From JBOFCS01 sp051646185 (GTDB taxonomy: Bacteria; Actinomycetota; Actinomycetes; Mycobacteriales; Mycobacteriaceae), in assembly GCA_051646185.1 (NCBI GenBank), contig JBOFCS010000196.1, positions 1 to 24,401 of the forward strand: a DNA stretch of 24,401 nucleotides. Reading direction: 5' to 3'. Both the position numbers and the translations under genes were made by a program. The notes below the pieces were generated by a model. It saw nothing but the letters and a program-made list of their open reading frames with translations. It searched no databases and had not been told where the DNA came from. Shown here piece by piece: positions 1 through 7,671 of the stretch; the stretch's first letter is position 1; every line of letters begins with the position of its first letter.

Positions 1-2
1 CT

Positions 3-1025
3 GCTCCTGGGATATCCACGGCAACAAGGATCCTCTACCGATCAACCACAGATTCTCTTGCACCAACTGGTGTTTCAGGTGTAGTTCTCACCTCTTCCAT
101 CCCTTGGGTAGGGTCCAGACCACGTCCCATCATCGGGTACGCAGTCGGCACTCGTGGTCTTGCTGATCAATGTGCCCCTTCCCGCCAAATACTTGACCGA
201 GGGCAACCAGGAGTAAACCCTGAAGACGAGCTGATACCAATCCTATCCCTTATCGTACAAGGTTATTCGGTTGTCGTAACTGATTACATCGGTCTTGGCA
301 CTCCGGGAATACATTCCTATCTCAATGGTGAGGAGGGAGGAAAAGCACTCCTCGACGCAGTACGCGCCGCCCAAAATCTCGGACTCCCCGAACTTACTGA
401 TCAATCCCCTGTCGCCCTCTACGGTAATTCTCAAGGCGGAAATGCAGTTTCTGGTGCTGCCGAACACGCCAAAGAATACTCCCCTGAGCTGAATATCAAG
501 GCTGCGGCAGCGGTAATACCTGCTAACCCTACTGTAGAACTCATCAGCAATGCACATAGAGAAGGGACTCTGGACATCATTGCATTGATGTCCAGAGATA
601 CCCAACTAGAAAACACGGTTCGCTCCATCGCAACCGATCTCGGCTGGAGTTACCTTAAAGAAATGGCTACAACCTGCATTGCCACTGGACCAGAACTCCT
701 ACCCGAGAACGAAGCCACCCATTCAGGCGAAAGCCTGCATACGGCGCTGGTGAATAATGTTGATGTTCGTCGAGCAATCACTTCACAAACTCTCGGGCAC
801 CGGCGCATTGACATTCCCACCGCTACCTGCTCTGGACCTACCGATAGTTTAGTTCCCGAAAGTGGGGTGCTCGACCTCAATAATTCCTGGCGATCACAAG
901 GAAGCTCGGTTGACTACTTTAGAGTTGATGCCGGACCAGAACTAGCTGAAACTGGCCATATAGCAACAGGATTAGCTTGTGCACCCATTCTCTATGGATG
1001 GATTGCTGAGAAGTTTCGCGCATAG
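3..1025 (+). CDS. Secretory lipase (LIP family), 5' end outside window
   Basis: The frame is open from base 3 to a TAG at 1023-1025, giving 340 residues and no start; the N-terminus and presumed signal peptide lie left of the window. The protein reads as a LIP-family alpha/beta hydrolase (PF03583), secreted triacylglycerol lipases common in corynebacteria. Visible family marks are TDYIGLGTPG followed by YLNGEEGGKALLDAVRAA, the nucleophile elbow GNSQGG (Ser at visible residue 143), a likely catalytic Asp in GPTDSLVP (residue 281) and His in TGHIATG (residue 319). Asn rather than the commoner Tyr precedes the serine. Such enzymes release fatty acids from host or skin lipids. An internal ATG at 585 falls after the nucleophile, so it cannot be the real start. 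The family call is firm; the substrate is inferred from the family. Confidence 0.88.
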   Translation, partial: APGISTATRILYRSTTDSLAPTGVSGVVLTSSIPWVGSRPRPIIGYAVGTRGLADQCAPSRQILDRGQPGVNPEDELIPILSLIVQGYSVVVTDYIGLGTPGIHSYLNGEEGGKALLDAVRAAQNLGLPELTDQSPVALYGNSQGGNAVSGAAEHAKEYSPELNIKAAAAVIPANPTVELISNAHREGTLDIIALMSRDTQLENTVRSIATDLGWSYLKEMATTCIATGPELLPENEATHSGESLHTALVNNVDVRRAITSQTLGHRRIDIPTATCSGPTDSLVPESGVLDLNNSWRSQGSSVDYFRVDAGPELAETGHIATGLACAPILYGWIAEKFRA

Positions 1026-2206
1026 AACAACCTCAAGATCCCCTAAGCGGGACTAGGCGGTAGCATTCCTTCCCAAATCTTGCCGTTAAGAATAATCAAT
1101 CCCAGAAAAGGATACCGGCAGTAGTGAATGATGCCCTTCGATAGTGATACGTGACAAGCACTTTTTCCAATTTTTGCTCGGTAACAAAGATCAATTCCCC
1201 ATTACGTGAAAGTGATAGTATATAGCCGCCAAACGCATCTAGTGTTGGTTACTCCGTTAAATATAAATAAACCTTATAAGCAAAGAAAATATCAATTGCA
1301 ACGGAATCAAGTTGACTAACAATCCAATCTGCACTGGGACGCTACCTTCGTACACCACACAACTTGGGTAAAAGTATTGTTTACTGCATCACAACACCTC
1401 GCTCTTCGGACGAACGGTTCCGCTCCGAATTATGTTGCAGCGATCCGATCTTAGCTTTAAATCATCAAAGTATCTAATACCAGATAAGTGATCGTGCCGC
1501 CATAAAATTCTCTATAAATCTGGGATGAGAAACTAGCTCATCAAGAAACTGGAACGCAAGCTAAAAAACTAGCATCCACTCCGGGGCGTTATGGTCAACA
1601 ATCTGAACCAGACATTATTTGACCACGAAGAGTTAACACTACGCTTCTGAGGTCAGACCAGCAACAGCACTAAATATTCTTCCGGGTAGGGTTTTGCATA
1701 GTGCTCAGGTATCAGTCAACCTAGCGAACACTTAACGATGTCAGCCTTGCGCTCAGATCCTTATTTAGCCCCGTTATAGAATTCATTATCGACCGGCCAA
1801 ATCATTTTAACAGCGTAAGCATATTCGCTAATTTAATATAGCCCGTCCGAATAACCCATACCCACCGTAAAATAGCGAAGCGCTTCTTTATGGTTAAGTG
1901 ATCAGCAGCTAGCCTCAGCGATCTGCCGAATACCAGTATTCAAGCCTTGCAGTACAGGACTACATCGTAATCTCCAAAACTGTCATTTTCTTAACTCTCG
2001 GCACCAGCTGTCTCACTATCTCAACCCGATATCAACACAAGCGCCTAAACAACACGGGCCGACCACGCTGCAAAGAAGTTAGAACCTTTATAAACGCCTA
2101 GATGAGACAAATGTTCCCGACTTGCCAGCCAACCCTCCCGACAGATAGTAGGAAGATTTATACCAAACCCCCTACCGAATGATTTGTGAGCTGAGTCATA
2201 ATAGAA
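1026..2206. other. Long region with no recognisable gene
   Basis: About 1.2 kb separates the lipase stop from the sugar-transporter control region. It is dense in stop codons in all frames; the only frame over 60 codons (minus strand, 2045-2242) has no recognisable motif. I saw no tRNA-like T-loop, no rRNA sequence, no terminal inverted repeats and no CRISPR spacing. Short dyads exist, for example TTCGGA at 1405-1410 facing TCCGAA at 1424-1429, but none is strong. The region may hold promoters, a small RNA or a decayed gene; nothing in the sequence decides between these. Confidence 0.6.
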
Positions 2207-2227
2207 TATGTTGTACTGAACAACATA
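2202..2227 (+). promoter_or_regulatory. Candidate promoter -10 and 21-bp palindromic operator of the sugar ABC operon
   Basis: TATGTTGT at 2207-2214 and ACAACATA at 2220-2227 are perfect 8-bp inverted arms around a 5-base centre (ACTGA). TAGAAT at 2202-2207 matches the -10 consensus at five of six positions and abuts the left arm, so a bound repressor would cover the transcription start. No good -35 is visible, which is common in corynebacteria. The ROK regulator encoded at the end of the same operon is the natural candidate to bind here; that link is inference. Confidence 0.55.
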
Positions 2228-2281
2228 AGTCAAGACCCACAAGGTAACTTCCTTTGCCGGTAGTTATGAAAGGTGAGCCAC

Positions 2282-3361
2282 ATGCGTATTCAGATTCTTG
2301 GAGTCACGGCAATCTCGGCGATGCTCCTGGCCTCCGTCGCTGCCTGCGGAAATGACACGAGCAGTACTAGCAGCGGAGCTAAAATCGGGGTAATCCTGCC
2401 GGACAGTAAAACCTCTGCGCGATGGGAAACCGCAGACCGGAAATACCTACAGGAAGCCTTCGACGGGGCTGGCATCAAAGCTGATATCCAGAATGCCCAA
2501 GGTGATAAGAATGCATTCCAAACCATCGCTGATCAGATGATTACTAATGGTGCATCCGTGATTGTGATGACCAATCTTGATAGCGGAACCGGCAAAGCTG
2601 TCATCGAAAAAGCGAAATCCCAAGGCGTAACTGTCATTGACTACGATCGACTGACCCTCGGCGGAAACGCACAATACTATGTCTCTTTTGACAACATAAA
2701 GGTTGGCAACCTCCTTGGTGATGGACTTGCCAAATGTCTGACTGATAAAAAAACTGTCAACCCTACAGTCGCTTATCTCAACGGTGGTCCCACCGATAAC
2801 AACGCAACGTTACTCAAGACCGGGTACGACTCCGTGCTCACGCCGAAGTTTAATTCAGGCGAATACGTCAAAGGGCCGGATCAATCAGTTCCTGAGTGGG
2901 ATAACACAAAAGCCGGGACCATCTTCGAACAAATGCTGACCAGTCAGGCAAACATTGCCGGTGTTATTGCCGCAAATGATGGTCTTGCAAATGCCGCAAT
3001 TTCAATACTCAAAAAGCAAAAACTTAACGGACAAGTGCCTGTAACTGGCCAAGATGCCACGGTTCAAGGCTTGCAAAATGTGCTTGCCGGTGACCAATGT
3101 GTCACTGTTTACAAAGCAATTAAAAAAGAGGCACAAGCAGCAGCCGCACTTGCTATTTCACTTTCCAAAGGCGAAAAAGTCGAGGTAAACGGAACTGTTA
3201 CAGATACCGAGCTACAGAACGATGTGCCTTCTGTACTTCTGACCCCTCAAGCCATCTATCGCGAAAATATTAATGATGTGCTCACCGATGGATTCGTCAC
3301 CAAGGCGGAACTTTGCATCGGCGAATTCAGCCAACTCTGCACTGAATACGGCGTACGCTGA
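2282..3361 (+). CDS. xylF: Xylose-type sugar ABC transporter substrate-binding lipoprotein
   Basis: This is the extracytoplasmic receptor of the sugar importer. I chose ATG 2282 because AAAGGTGAG lies just upstream at good spacing; an in-frame GTG at 2273 would add three residues but sits inside that ribosome-binding site. The 359-residue product begins with a lipoprotein signal peptide and lipobox VAAC, with the lipidated cysteine at residue 22, followed by a Ser/Thr-rich linker. The mature part is a periplasmic-binding-protein type 1 fold (Peripla_BP_4). The stretch YDRLTLGGNAQYYVSFDN is close to the YDRL...YYVSFDN signature of XylF and ChvE receptors, pointing to xylose or a related aldose. 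It is the first gene of a four-gene operon. No xylA or xylB is in the window, so the sugar remains unproven. Confidence 0.85.
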   Translation: MRIQILGVTAISAMLLASVAACGNDTSSTSSGAKIGVILPDSKTSARWETADRKYLQEAFDGAGIKADIQNAQGDKNAFQTIADQMITNGASVIVMTNLDSGTGKAVIEKAKSQGVTVIDYDRLTLGGNAQYYVSFDNIKVGNLLGDGLAKCLTDKKTVNPTVAYLNGGPTDNNATLLKTGYDSVLTPKFNSGEYVKGPDQSVPEWDNTKAGTIFEQMLTSQANIAGVIAANDGLANAAISILKKQKLNGQVPVTGQDATVQGLQNVLAGDQCVTVYKAIKKEAQAAAALAISLSKGEKVEVNGTVTDTELQNDVPSVLLTPQAIYRENINDVLTDGFVTKAELCIGEFSQLCTEYGVR

Positions 3362-3438
3362 CTCCTTGCTTACCAAGAAATCACAATTTTCAACCTCAAA
3401 TACGGGACCCACAACTGATTTCAAGGAGCTACCATCCA

Positions 3439-4209
3439 ATGACTGTTACCCCGGTTCTTGAGTTACGTGGTATAGAAAAAAGTTTCGGATCGGTACATGT
3501 ATTAAATGATGTCTCACTATCAATACATGCAGGGGAAGTAACAGCACTCGTTGGGGACAACGGAGCTGGAAAGTCGACGCTAGTCAAATGTATTGGTGGA
3601 ACTCACCCTATCGATGCGGGCATATTCCTTTTTGAAGGAAACCAAATACGCATGCAAAGCCCTCGCACTGCCGCCGAGCTTGGAATAGAAATTGTCTATC
3701 AAGACCTTGCCCTATGTGACAACCTGGATATAGTCCAGAATATGTTCCTTGGCCGGGAGAAGAAAATCGGGCCGATACTTGATGAGTACAGGATGGAACA
3801 ACTAGCCGAAGAAACCTTGACTGGCTTATCAGTTCGCACTGTTAAGTCCGTTCGGCAGCAAGTATCGAGTTTGTCTGGCGGTCAACGGCAGACGGTGGCA
3901 ATCGCAAAAGCCGTCCTTTGGAACAGTAAAGTGGTGATCCTGGACGAACCGACAGCCGCATTAGGCGTTGCTCAGACGCAACAGGTACTTGAACTGGTAC
4001 GACGGCTAGCCGATCGTGGCCTTGCGGTGGTATTGATTTCGCATAATATGAACGATGTCTTTGCAGTATCTGACCGGATCGCCGCATTGTACTTAGGTCG
4101 AATGGCAGCACAAGTAAGAACCCCAGACATCACTCACGCACAGATCGTAGAACTCATCACGGCAGGTAGTTGTAGCAGCATGGGGAAAGTAAACGGAGTT
4201 ATAGCATGA
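3439..4209 (+). CDS. xylG: Sugar ABC transporter ATP-binding protein, single-domain
   Basis: Cytoplasmic ATPase powering the importer. The 256-residue protein has one complete ABC domain: Walker A GDNGAGKST (residues 39-47), Q-loop Gln88, signature LSGGQ (145-149), Walker B VVILDEP (165-171) and the switch His in LISHN near residue 202. AAGGAG lies 10-11 bases before ATG 3439. Enterobacterial XylG and RbsA are tandem double-domain proteins of about 500 residues; this one is a single domain that must dimerise, as in several actinobacterial and rhizobial sugar systems. Its TGA overlaps the permease ATG by four bases, implying coupled translation. The family assignment is secure; the sugar is inferred from the binding protein. 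Confidence 0.9.
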   Translation: MTVTPVLELRGIEKSFGSVHVLNDVSLSIHAGEVTALVGDNGAGKSTLVKCIGGTHPIDAGIFLFEGNQIRMQSPRTAAELGIEIVYQDLALCDNLDIVQNMFLGREKKIGPILDEYRMEQLAEETLTGLSVRTVKSVRQQVSSLSGGQRQTVAIAKAVLWNSKVVILDEPTAALGVAQTQQVLELVRRLADRGLAVVLISHNMNDVFAVSDRIAALYLGRMAAQVRTPDITHAQIVELITAGSCSSMGKVNGVIA

Positions 4210-5447
4210 GCACTGGAGTTAGTACCGACGCATCAACCCCAAAGGTACTGCTAGTAAAAGAACTAAGCAAGTCTTACCTAAATAAAATTCGTAATGGTGA
4301 TACGGGCGCATTACCATCGGTTGCTGCTCTCACAATTCTTGTCATAGTTTTTTCCCTAGCCAGGCCAGTATTTTTTTCCGAGGCTAATTTTGCAAACTTA
4401 TTCACCCAAGGGGCGGCAGTTGCAGTAATTGCCATGGGCCTTGTTTTTGTCTTGCTACTTGGCGAAATTGATTTATCGGCAGGATTTACCAGTGGTGTTT
4501 GTGCAGCTGTGCTTGCCGTACTACTCACTGATAACGGTTGGCCATGGCACCTAGCTATTACCGCTTCCTTGTTGACTGGAGCTGGTATTGGACTGATAAT
4601 CGGCACTATTGTGGTAAAGATGGGCATCCCCTCATTTGTGGTAACCCTCGCTGCTTTCCTTGCGTTACAAGGTATTGCGCTCAAAATAATGAATAACGGC
4701 CGAAATATCTCAATCACCGATCAGACCATCGCTGCGATCGCTAATAAAAACATCACACCGATACTAAGCTGGATAATATGCCTTAGCATTATCCTCGGGT
4801 ACGCAGTAATCCAGCTACGGCGACAGGCTGTGCGCTCTAAAAACAGGCTCACCCCCGATAATGCTTTACTAGCTACTCTCCGGATTATTCTGGTCGCATT
4901 ACTTTGTGGATCTGTGGTGTATGTTCTCAACTCCGAGCGCAGTCTCAATCCAGGATTAATTTCCCTCAAAGGCGTGCCAATAGTTGTTCCGCTTATTGTC
5001 ACCCTGCTGCTGCTTTGGACTTTTATCCTCAATAAAACTTCCTTTGGTCGTCATATCTATGCAGTTGGCGGGAATGCTGAAGCCGCAAGACGAGCCGGTA
5101 TTAATGTTGATCGCATTAGAATTTCCGCCTTTGTACTGTGCTCAACCATGGCCGCAATCGGCGGTCTTATTGCTGCCTCACGCGCAAATTCGGTAGATCC
5201 CAATACCGGGGGCAGCGACGTTCTTCTTACAGCCGTCGGCGCCGCAGTCATTGGCGGTACCAGTCTGTTCGGCGGGCGAGGCAGAATGCTTGATGCTATC
5301 CTCGGAGCGGCAGTTGTCGCCGTGATTAATAACGGCATGGGCTTGATGGGTTACAGTGCAGGGACCAAGTTTATTGTCACAGGATGCGTTCTGCTTCTGG
5401 CGGCTGGTGTTGATGCCTTTTCGCGTCGTCGCGCTGCTGCCACGTAG
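4206..5447 (+). CDS. xylH: Sugar ABC transporter permease (XylH-like)
   Basis: Inner-membrane channel of the importer, family BPD_transp_2. The 413-residue protein has multiple hydrophobic segments beginning near residue 39 after a polar N-terminus. GEIDLSAG matches the G-x-IDLS-G signature of ribose/xylose permeases, and AVGGNAEAARRAGI is the cytoplasmic loop that docks on the ATPase. The C-terminus, with INNGMGLMG and then CVLLLAAGVDA, resembles E. coli XylH closely. Starting at ATG 4206, it overlaps the ATPase stop by four bases. The next gene, the ROK regulator, follows after 40 bases on the same strand. I am confident about the family and moderately confident that the substrate is xylose-like. 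Confidence 0.88.
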   Translation: MSTGVSTDASTPKVLLVKELSKSYLNKIRNGDTGALPSVAALTILVIVFSLARPVFFSEANFANLFTQGAAVAVIAMGLVFVLLLGEIDLSAGFTSGVCAAVLAVLLTDNGWPWHLAITASLLTGAGIGLIIGTIVVKMGIPSFVVTLAAFLALQGIALKIMNNGRNISITDQTIAAIANKNITPILSWIICLSIILGYAVIQLRRQAVRSKNRLTPDNALLATLRIILVALLCGSVVYVLNSERSLNPGLISLKGVPIVVPLIVTLLLLWTFILNKTSFGRHIYAVGGNAEAARRAGINVDRIRISAFVLCSTMAAIGGLIAASRANSVDPNTGGSDVLLTAVGAAVIGGTSLFGGRGRMLDAILGAAVVAVINNGMGLMGYSAGTKFIVTGCVLLLAAGVDAFSRRRAAAT

Positions 5448-5487
5448 TCAGAGGCACTAACAACTCGGCAGGAGTGAGTACGCCCGG

Positions 5488-6672
5488 ATGAAGGCCCCTT
5501 CCCCTGAGGAAATCCGACAATACAACCTTTCCGGGCTGCTCAAGCAAGTTCATCTTTTTGGCCCGGTTTCTCGAGCTGAACTAACCGAAAAGATGGGGCT
5601 CAATCGAAGCACAATTTTAGCCTTGACCTCAGATCTTGTCTCGGCAGGCTTAGTAAAAGAAGAGCTTCCAGGTCAAACCGGAAAAGCCGGACGCCCTTCT
5701 TTAGTGGTGAGTCCAGAAACTGAAAACGTATTTGTTATTGCCCTTGACGTCGGCGCTGACTATCTCAAAATAGCCAGGGTAGGGCTGGGCGGAGTTATTT
5801 TCAATCGTAGCGAATCCTCTTATCCAAAGGGAGATTTCAACTCTGACACGGCGATCGAAGCACTAGGCAAAGCAATCGAACGCACGATCGCACTTGCGCC
5901 GCCAAAAGCAATGTGCGTTGGCGTTGGTGTTGCCTTCTGCGGCATGGTCCGATCTCCCGATGGGCTAGTCCGGTACGGACCTAACATTGGCTGGATTGAT
6001 GTTGAGGTAGGTACTCAACTCGCCCGACAAACCGGAGTTCATGTAGCAGTAAGTAATAACGCCAATCTTGGTGCACTTGCTGAACAAGAACGTGGTGCAG
6101 GTATAGGTATTTCCGATTTGATATATCTACACGGCGAAGTTGGTATAGGCGGGGGCATCATTTCAGGGGGCAAGCTCTTAGGAGGTGCAAGCGGATATGG
6201 GGGAGAAGTTGGCCATATGACCATCAATCCCGCTGGCCGCCAATGTATGTGTGGATCCCGTGGCTGTTTAGAAGCCGAGGCCGGTGAACTGGCCTTGATT
6301 GCTGCGGCCAAAAAAACAGACCTCACTGGGCGAGTTGCTGTTGAGTTTATTATTGACGCGGCTAATCGAGGGGACGCACAATCTAGAGATGCTTTGCATC
6401 ATGTTGGCGAACAACTTGGCTGCGGGATAGCCAACTTGGCCAACATTTTTAACCCTGCCATGATTGTCTTTGGTGGGGTACTCCGCGATATTTACCTAGC
6501 TTCAGCAGCGCAAGTTCGTAGCAGGCTAACGGAAAACGGGTTACTTGCAACACGAGAACAGCTTAAACTTCGCACCTCGGAGTTAGCTGATGACGCACCA
6601 CTTATCGGCGCAGCCGAATTGGCCTTTGCAAAACTCCTCAATGACCCCCTCCACCAGTTCCCTACTATCTAA
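5488..6672 (+). CDS. ROK-family transcriptional repressor
   Basis: Probable sugar-responsive repressor of the upstream transporter genes. The 394-residue protein starts with a winged helix-turn-helix (about residues 12-60, including SRAELTEKMGLNRSTILAL), followed by a ROK sugar-kinase fold. The ROK zinc site is intact: His243 and the CMCGSRGC cluster with Cys253, Cys255 and Cys260. In ROK kinases a catalytic Asp follows Asn in the N-D-x-N motif; here the residues are Asn190-Asn191-Ala-Asn, and the first phosphate loop reads DVGADYLK instead of D-x-G-G-T. Both changes argue against kinase activity and for a pure regulator of NagC/XylR/Rok7B7 type. AGGAG lies 13 bases upstream of ATG 5488, a rather long spacing. 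Streptomyces coelicolor likewise pairs xylFGH with rok7B7. Confidence 0.9.
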   Translation: MKAPSPEEIRQYNLSGLLKQVHLFGPVSRAELTEKMGLNRSTILALTSDLVSAGLVKEELPGQTGKAGRPSLVVSPETENVFVIALDVGADYLKIARVGLGGVIFNRSESSYPKGDFNSDTAIEALGKAIERTIALAPPKAMCVGVGVAFCGMVRSPDGLVRYGPNIGWIDVEVGTQLARQTGVHVAVSNNANLGALAEQERGAGIGISDLIYLHGEVGIGGGIISGGKLLGGASGYGGEVGHMTINPAGRQCMCGSRGCLEAEAGELALIAAAKKTDLTGRVAVEFIIDAANRGDAQSRDALHHVGEQLGCGIANLANIFNPAMIVFGGVLRDIYLASAAQVRSRLTENGLLATREQLKLRTSELADDAPLIGAAELAFAKLLNDPLHQFPTI

Positions 6673-6674
6673 CT

Positions 6675-6701
6675 AACGCCGATATCACAAACCGCGGCGT
6701 T
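6675..6701. terminator. Candidate convergent terminator hairpin between ROK gene and rlmB
   Basis: AACGCCG at 6675-6681 and CGGCGTT at 6695-6701 form a perfect 7-bp GC-rich stem with a 13-base loop. It spans the ends of two convergent genes that lie only 12 bases apart and includes the rlmB stop codon. Neither strand shows a T-run after the stem, so it is not a textbook intrinsic terminator. Confidence 0.35.
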
Positions 6702-7671
6702 GCCTGGCAATATCAGCGAGCACCACACCTGCTGCCACAGAAGCATTAAGTGATTCCACTGGCCCAGACATGGGGACAGATAAAATTGTGTCGCAGGTTT
6801 CCCGAACCAATCGAGAAAGACCCTTGCCCTCAGACCCCACCACGATAACTACCGGACCAGTGCCTTGGTAGTCATCTAGAGTCATATCGCCGCCAGCATC
6901 AAGACCAACAACCTCAATACCCGAAGCCGCCCAGTCCTTTAGCGTTCTTGTGAGATTAGTAGCCCTAGCAATAGGCAACCGCGCTGCAGCTCCCGCACTG
7001 GTACGCCAAGCAACTGCTGTTACCGATGCACTCCTACGCTGCGGGATAAGCACCCCATGTCCACCAAAAGCTGCCACCGAACGCACGACTGCCCCTAAGT
7101 TTCGAGGGTCTGTGATGTTATCTAATGCAACCAGCAGAGCTGGCTCCTGAGCAACTCGGGCCGCAGAAAGTAAATCATCCGGGTGAGCATACCGGTAGGG
7201 CGGAACTTGCAGTCCCACACCTTGATGCAGCCCGTTAGCACTCATTCGGTCAAGATCGCCACGGGGGACTTCCATAATAGATATCCCAGCGTCTGCGGCT
7301 CGTTGAATACTCTCCGTTAACCGCTCATCGCTTTCGGTACCAACAGCAACGTACAGAACCGTCGCAGGGATACCAGCACGCAAGCACTCCAATACTGGAT
7401 TACGCCCAAGAACAGTTTCTGGACCGTCTTCAGTTTTCCGTCCTGGAGGACGACCACCTGGACCACGAGTCCTTGAACCCTGGCCAGTTCCGATAGCTTT
7501 AGCCGCTGCCCGAGCACGTTTTGCCGCAGGATGTTTGGTGCGTTCCACCGCAGGAGGGGTTGCACCTCGGGCCTCTAACCCACGACGCCGATTTCCACCT
7601 GAACCAGCCACCTGCCCCTTTTTGGTTCCATCTTTACGGATTGCGCCGCGACGCTGAGAATTCCCAGCCAT
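6685..7671 (-). CDS. rlmB: 23S rRNA (guanosine-2'-O-)-methyltransferase RlmB, TrmH/SpoU family
   Basis: Ribose methyltransferase expected to modify a 23S rRNA guanosine (G2251 in E. coli numbering) with S-adenosylmethionine. The 328-residue protein begins with a basic, Gly/Arg/Ala-rich low-complexity extension of about 85 residues, typical of actinobacterial members. The substrate-binding domain follows (ETVLGRNPVLECLRAG), then the knotted SPOUT domain with motif 1 NITDPRNLGAVVRS, motif 2 VIVVGSEGKGLSRL and motif 3 VPMSGPVESLNASVAAGVVL. ATG 7671 shares its first base with the cysS stop codon (TAATG), so it is the last gene of the carD-ispD-ispF-cysS-rlmB run. The same neighbour pair occurs in M. 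tuberculosis. Confidence 0.94.
   Translation of the reverse strand: MAGNSQRRGAIRKDGTKKGQVAGSGGNRRRGLEARGATPPAVERTKHPAAKRARAAAKAIGTGQGSRTRGPGGRPPGRKTEDGPETVLGRNPVLECLRAGIPATVLYVAVGTESDERLTESIQRAADAGISIMEVPRGDLDRMSANGLHQGVGLQVPPYRYAHPDDLLSAARVAQEPALLVALDNITDPRNLGAVVRSVAAFGGHGVLIPQRRSASVTAVAWRTSAGAAARLPIARATNLTRTLKDWAASGIEVVGLDAGGDMTLDDYQGTGPVVIVVGSEGKGLSRLVRETCDTILSVPMSGPVESLNASVAAGVVLADIARQRRGL

Noticed and set aside
1405..1429. TTCGGA/TCCGAA hairpin in the gene-free region
   Set aside because: Only six base pairs with a 13-base loop, no T-run and no gene nearby to terminate or control.
2045..2242. 65-codon minus-strand open frame in the gene-free region
   Set aside because: No ribosome-binding site or recognisable motif, and it overlaps the palindromic operator and promoter of the sugar operon.
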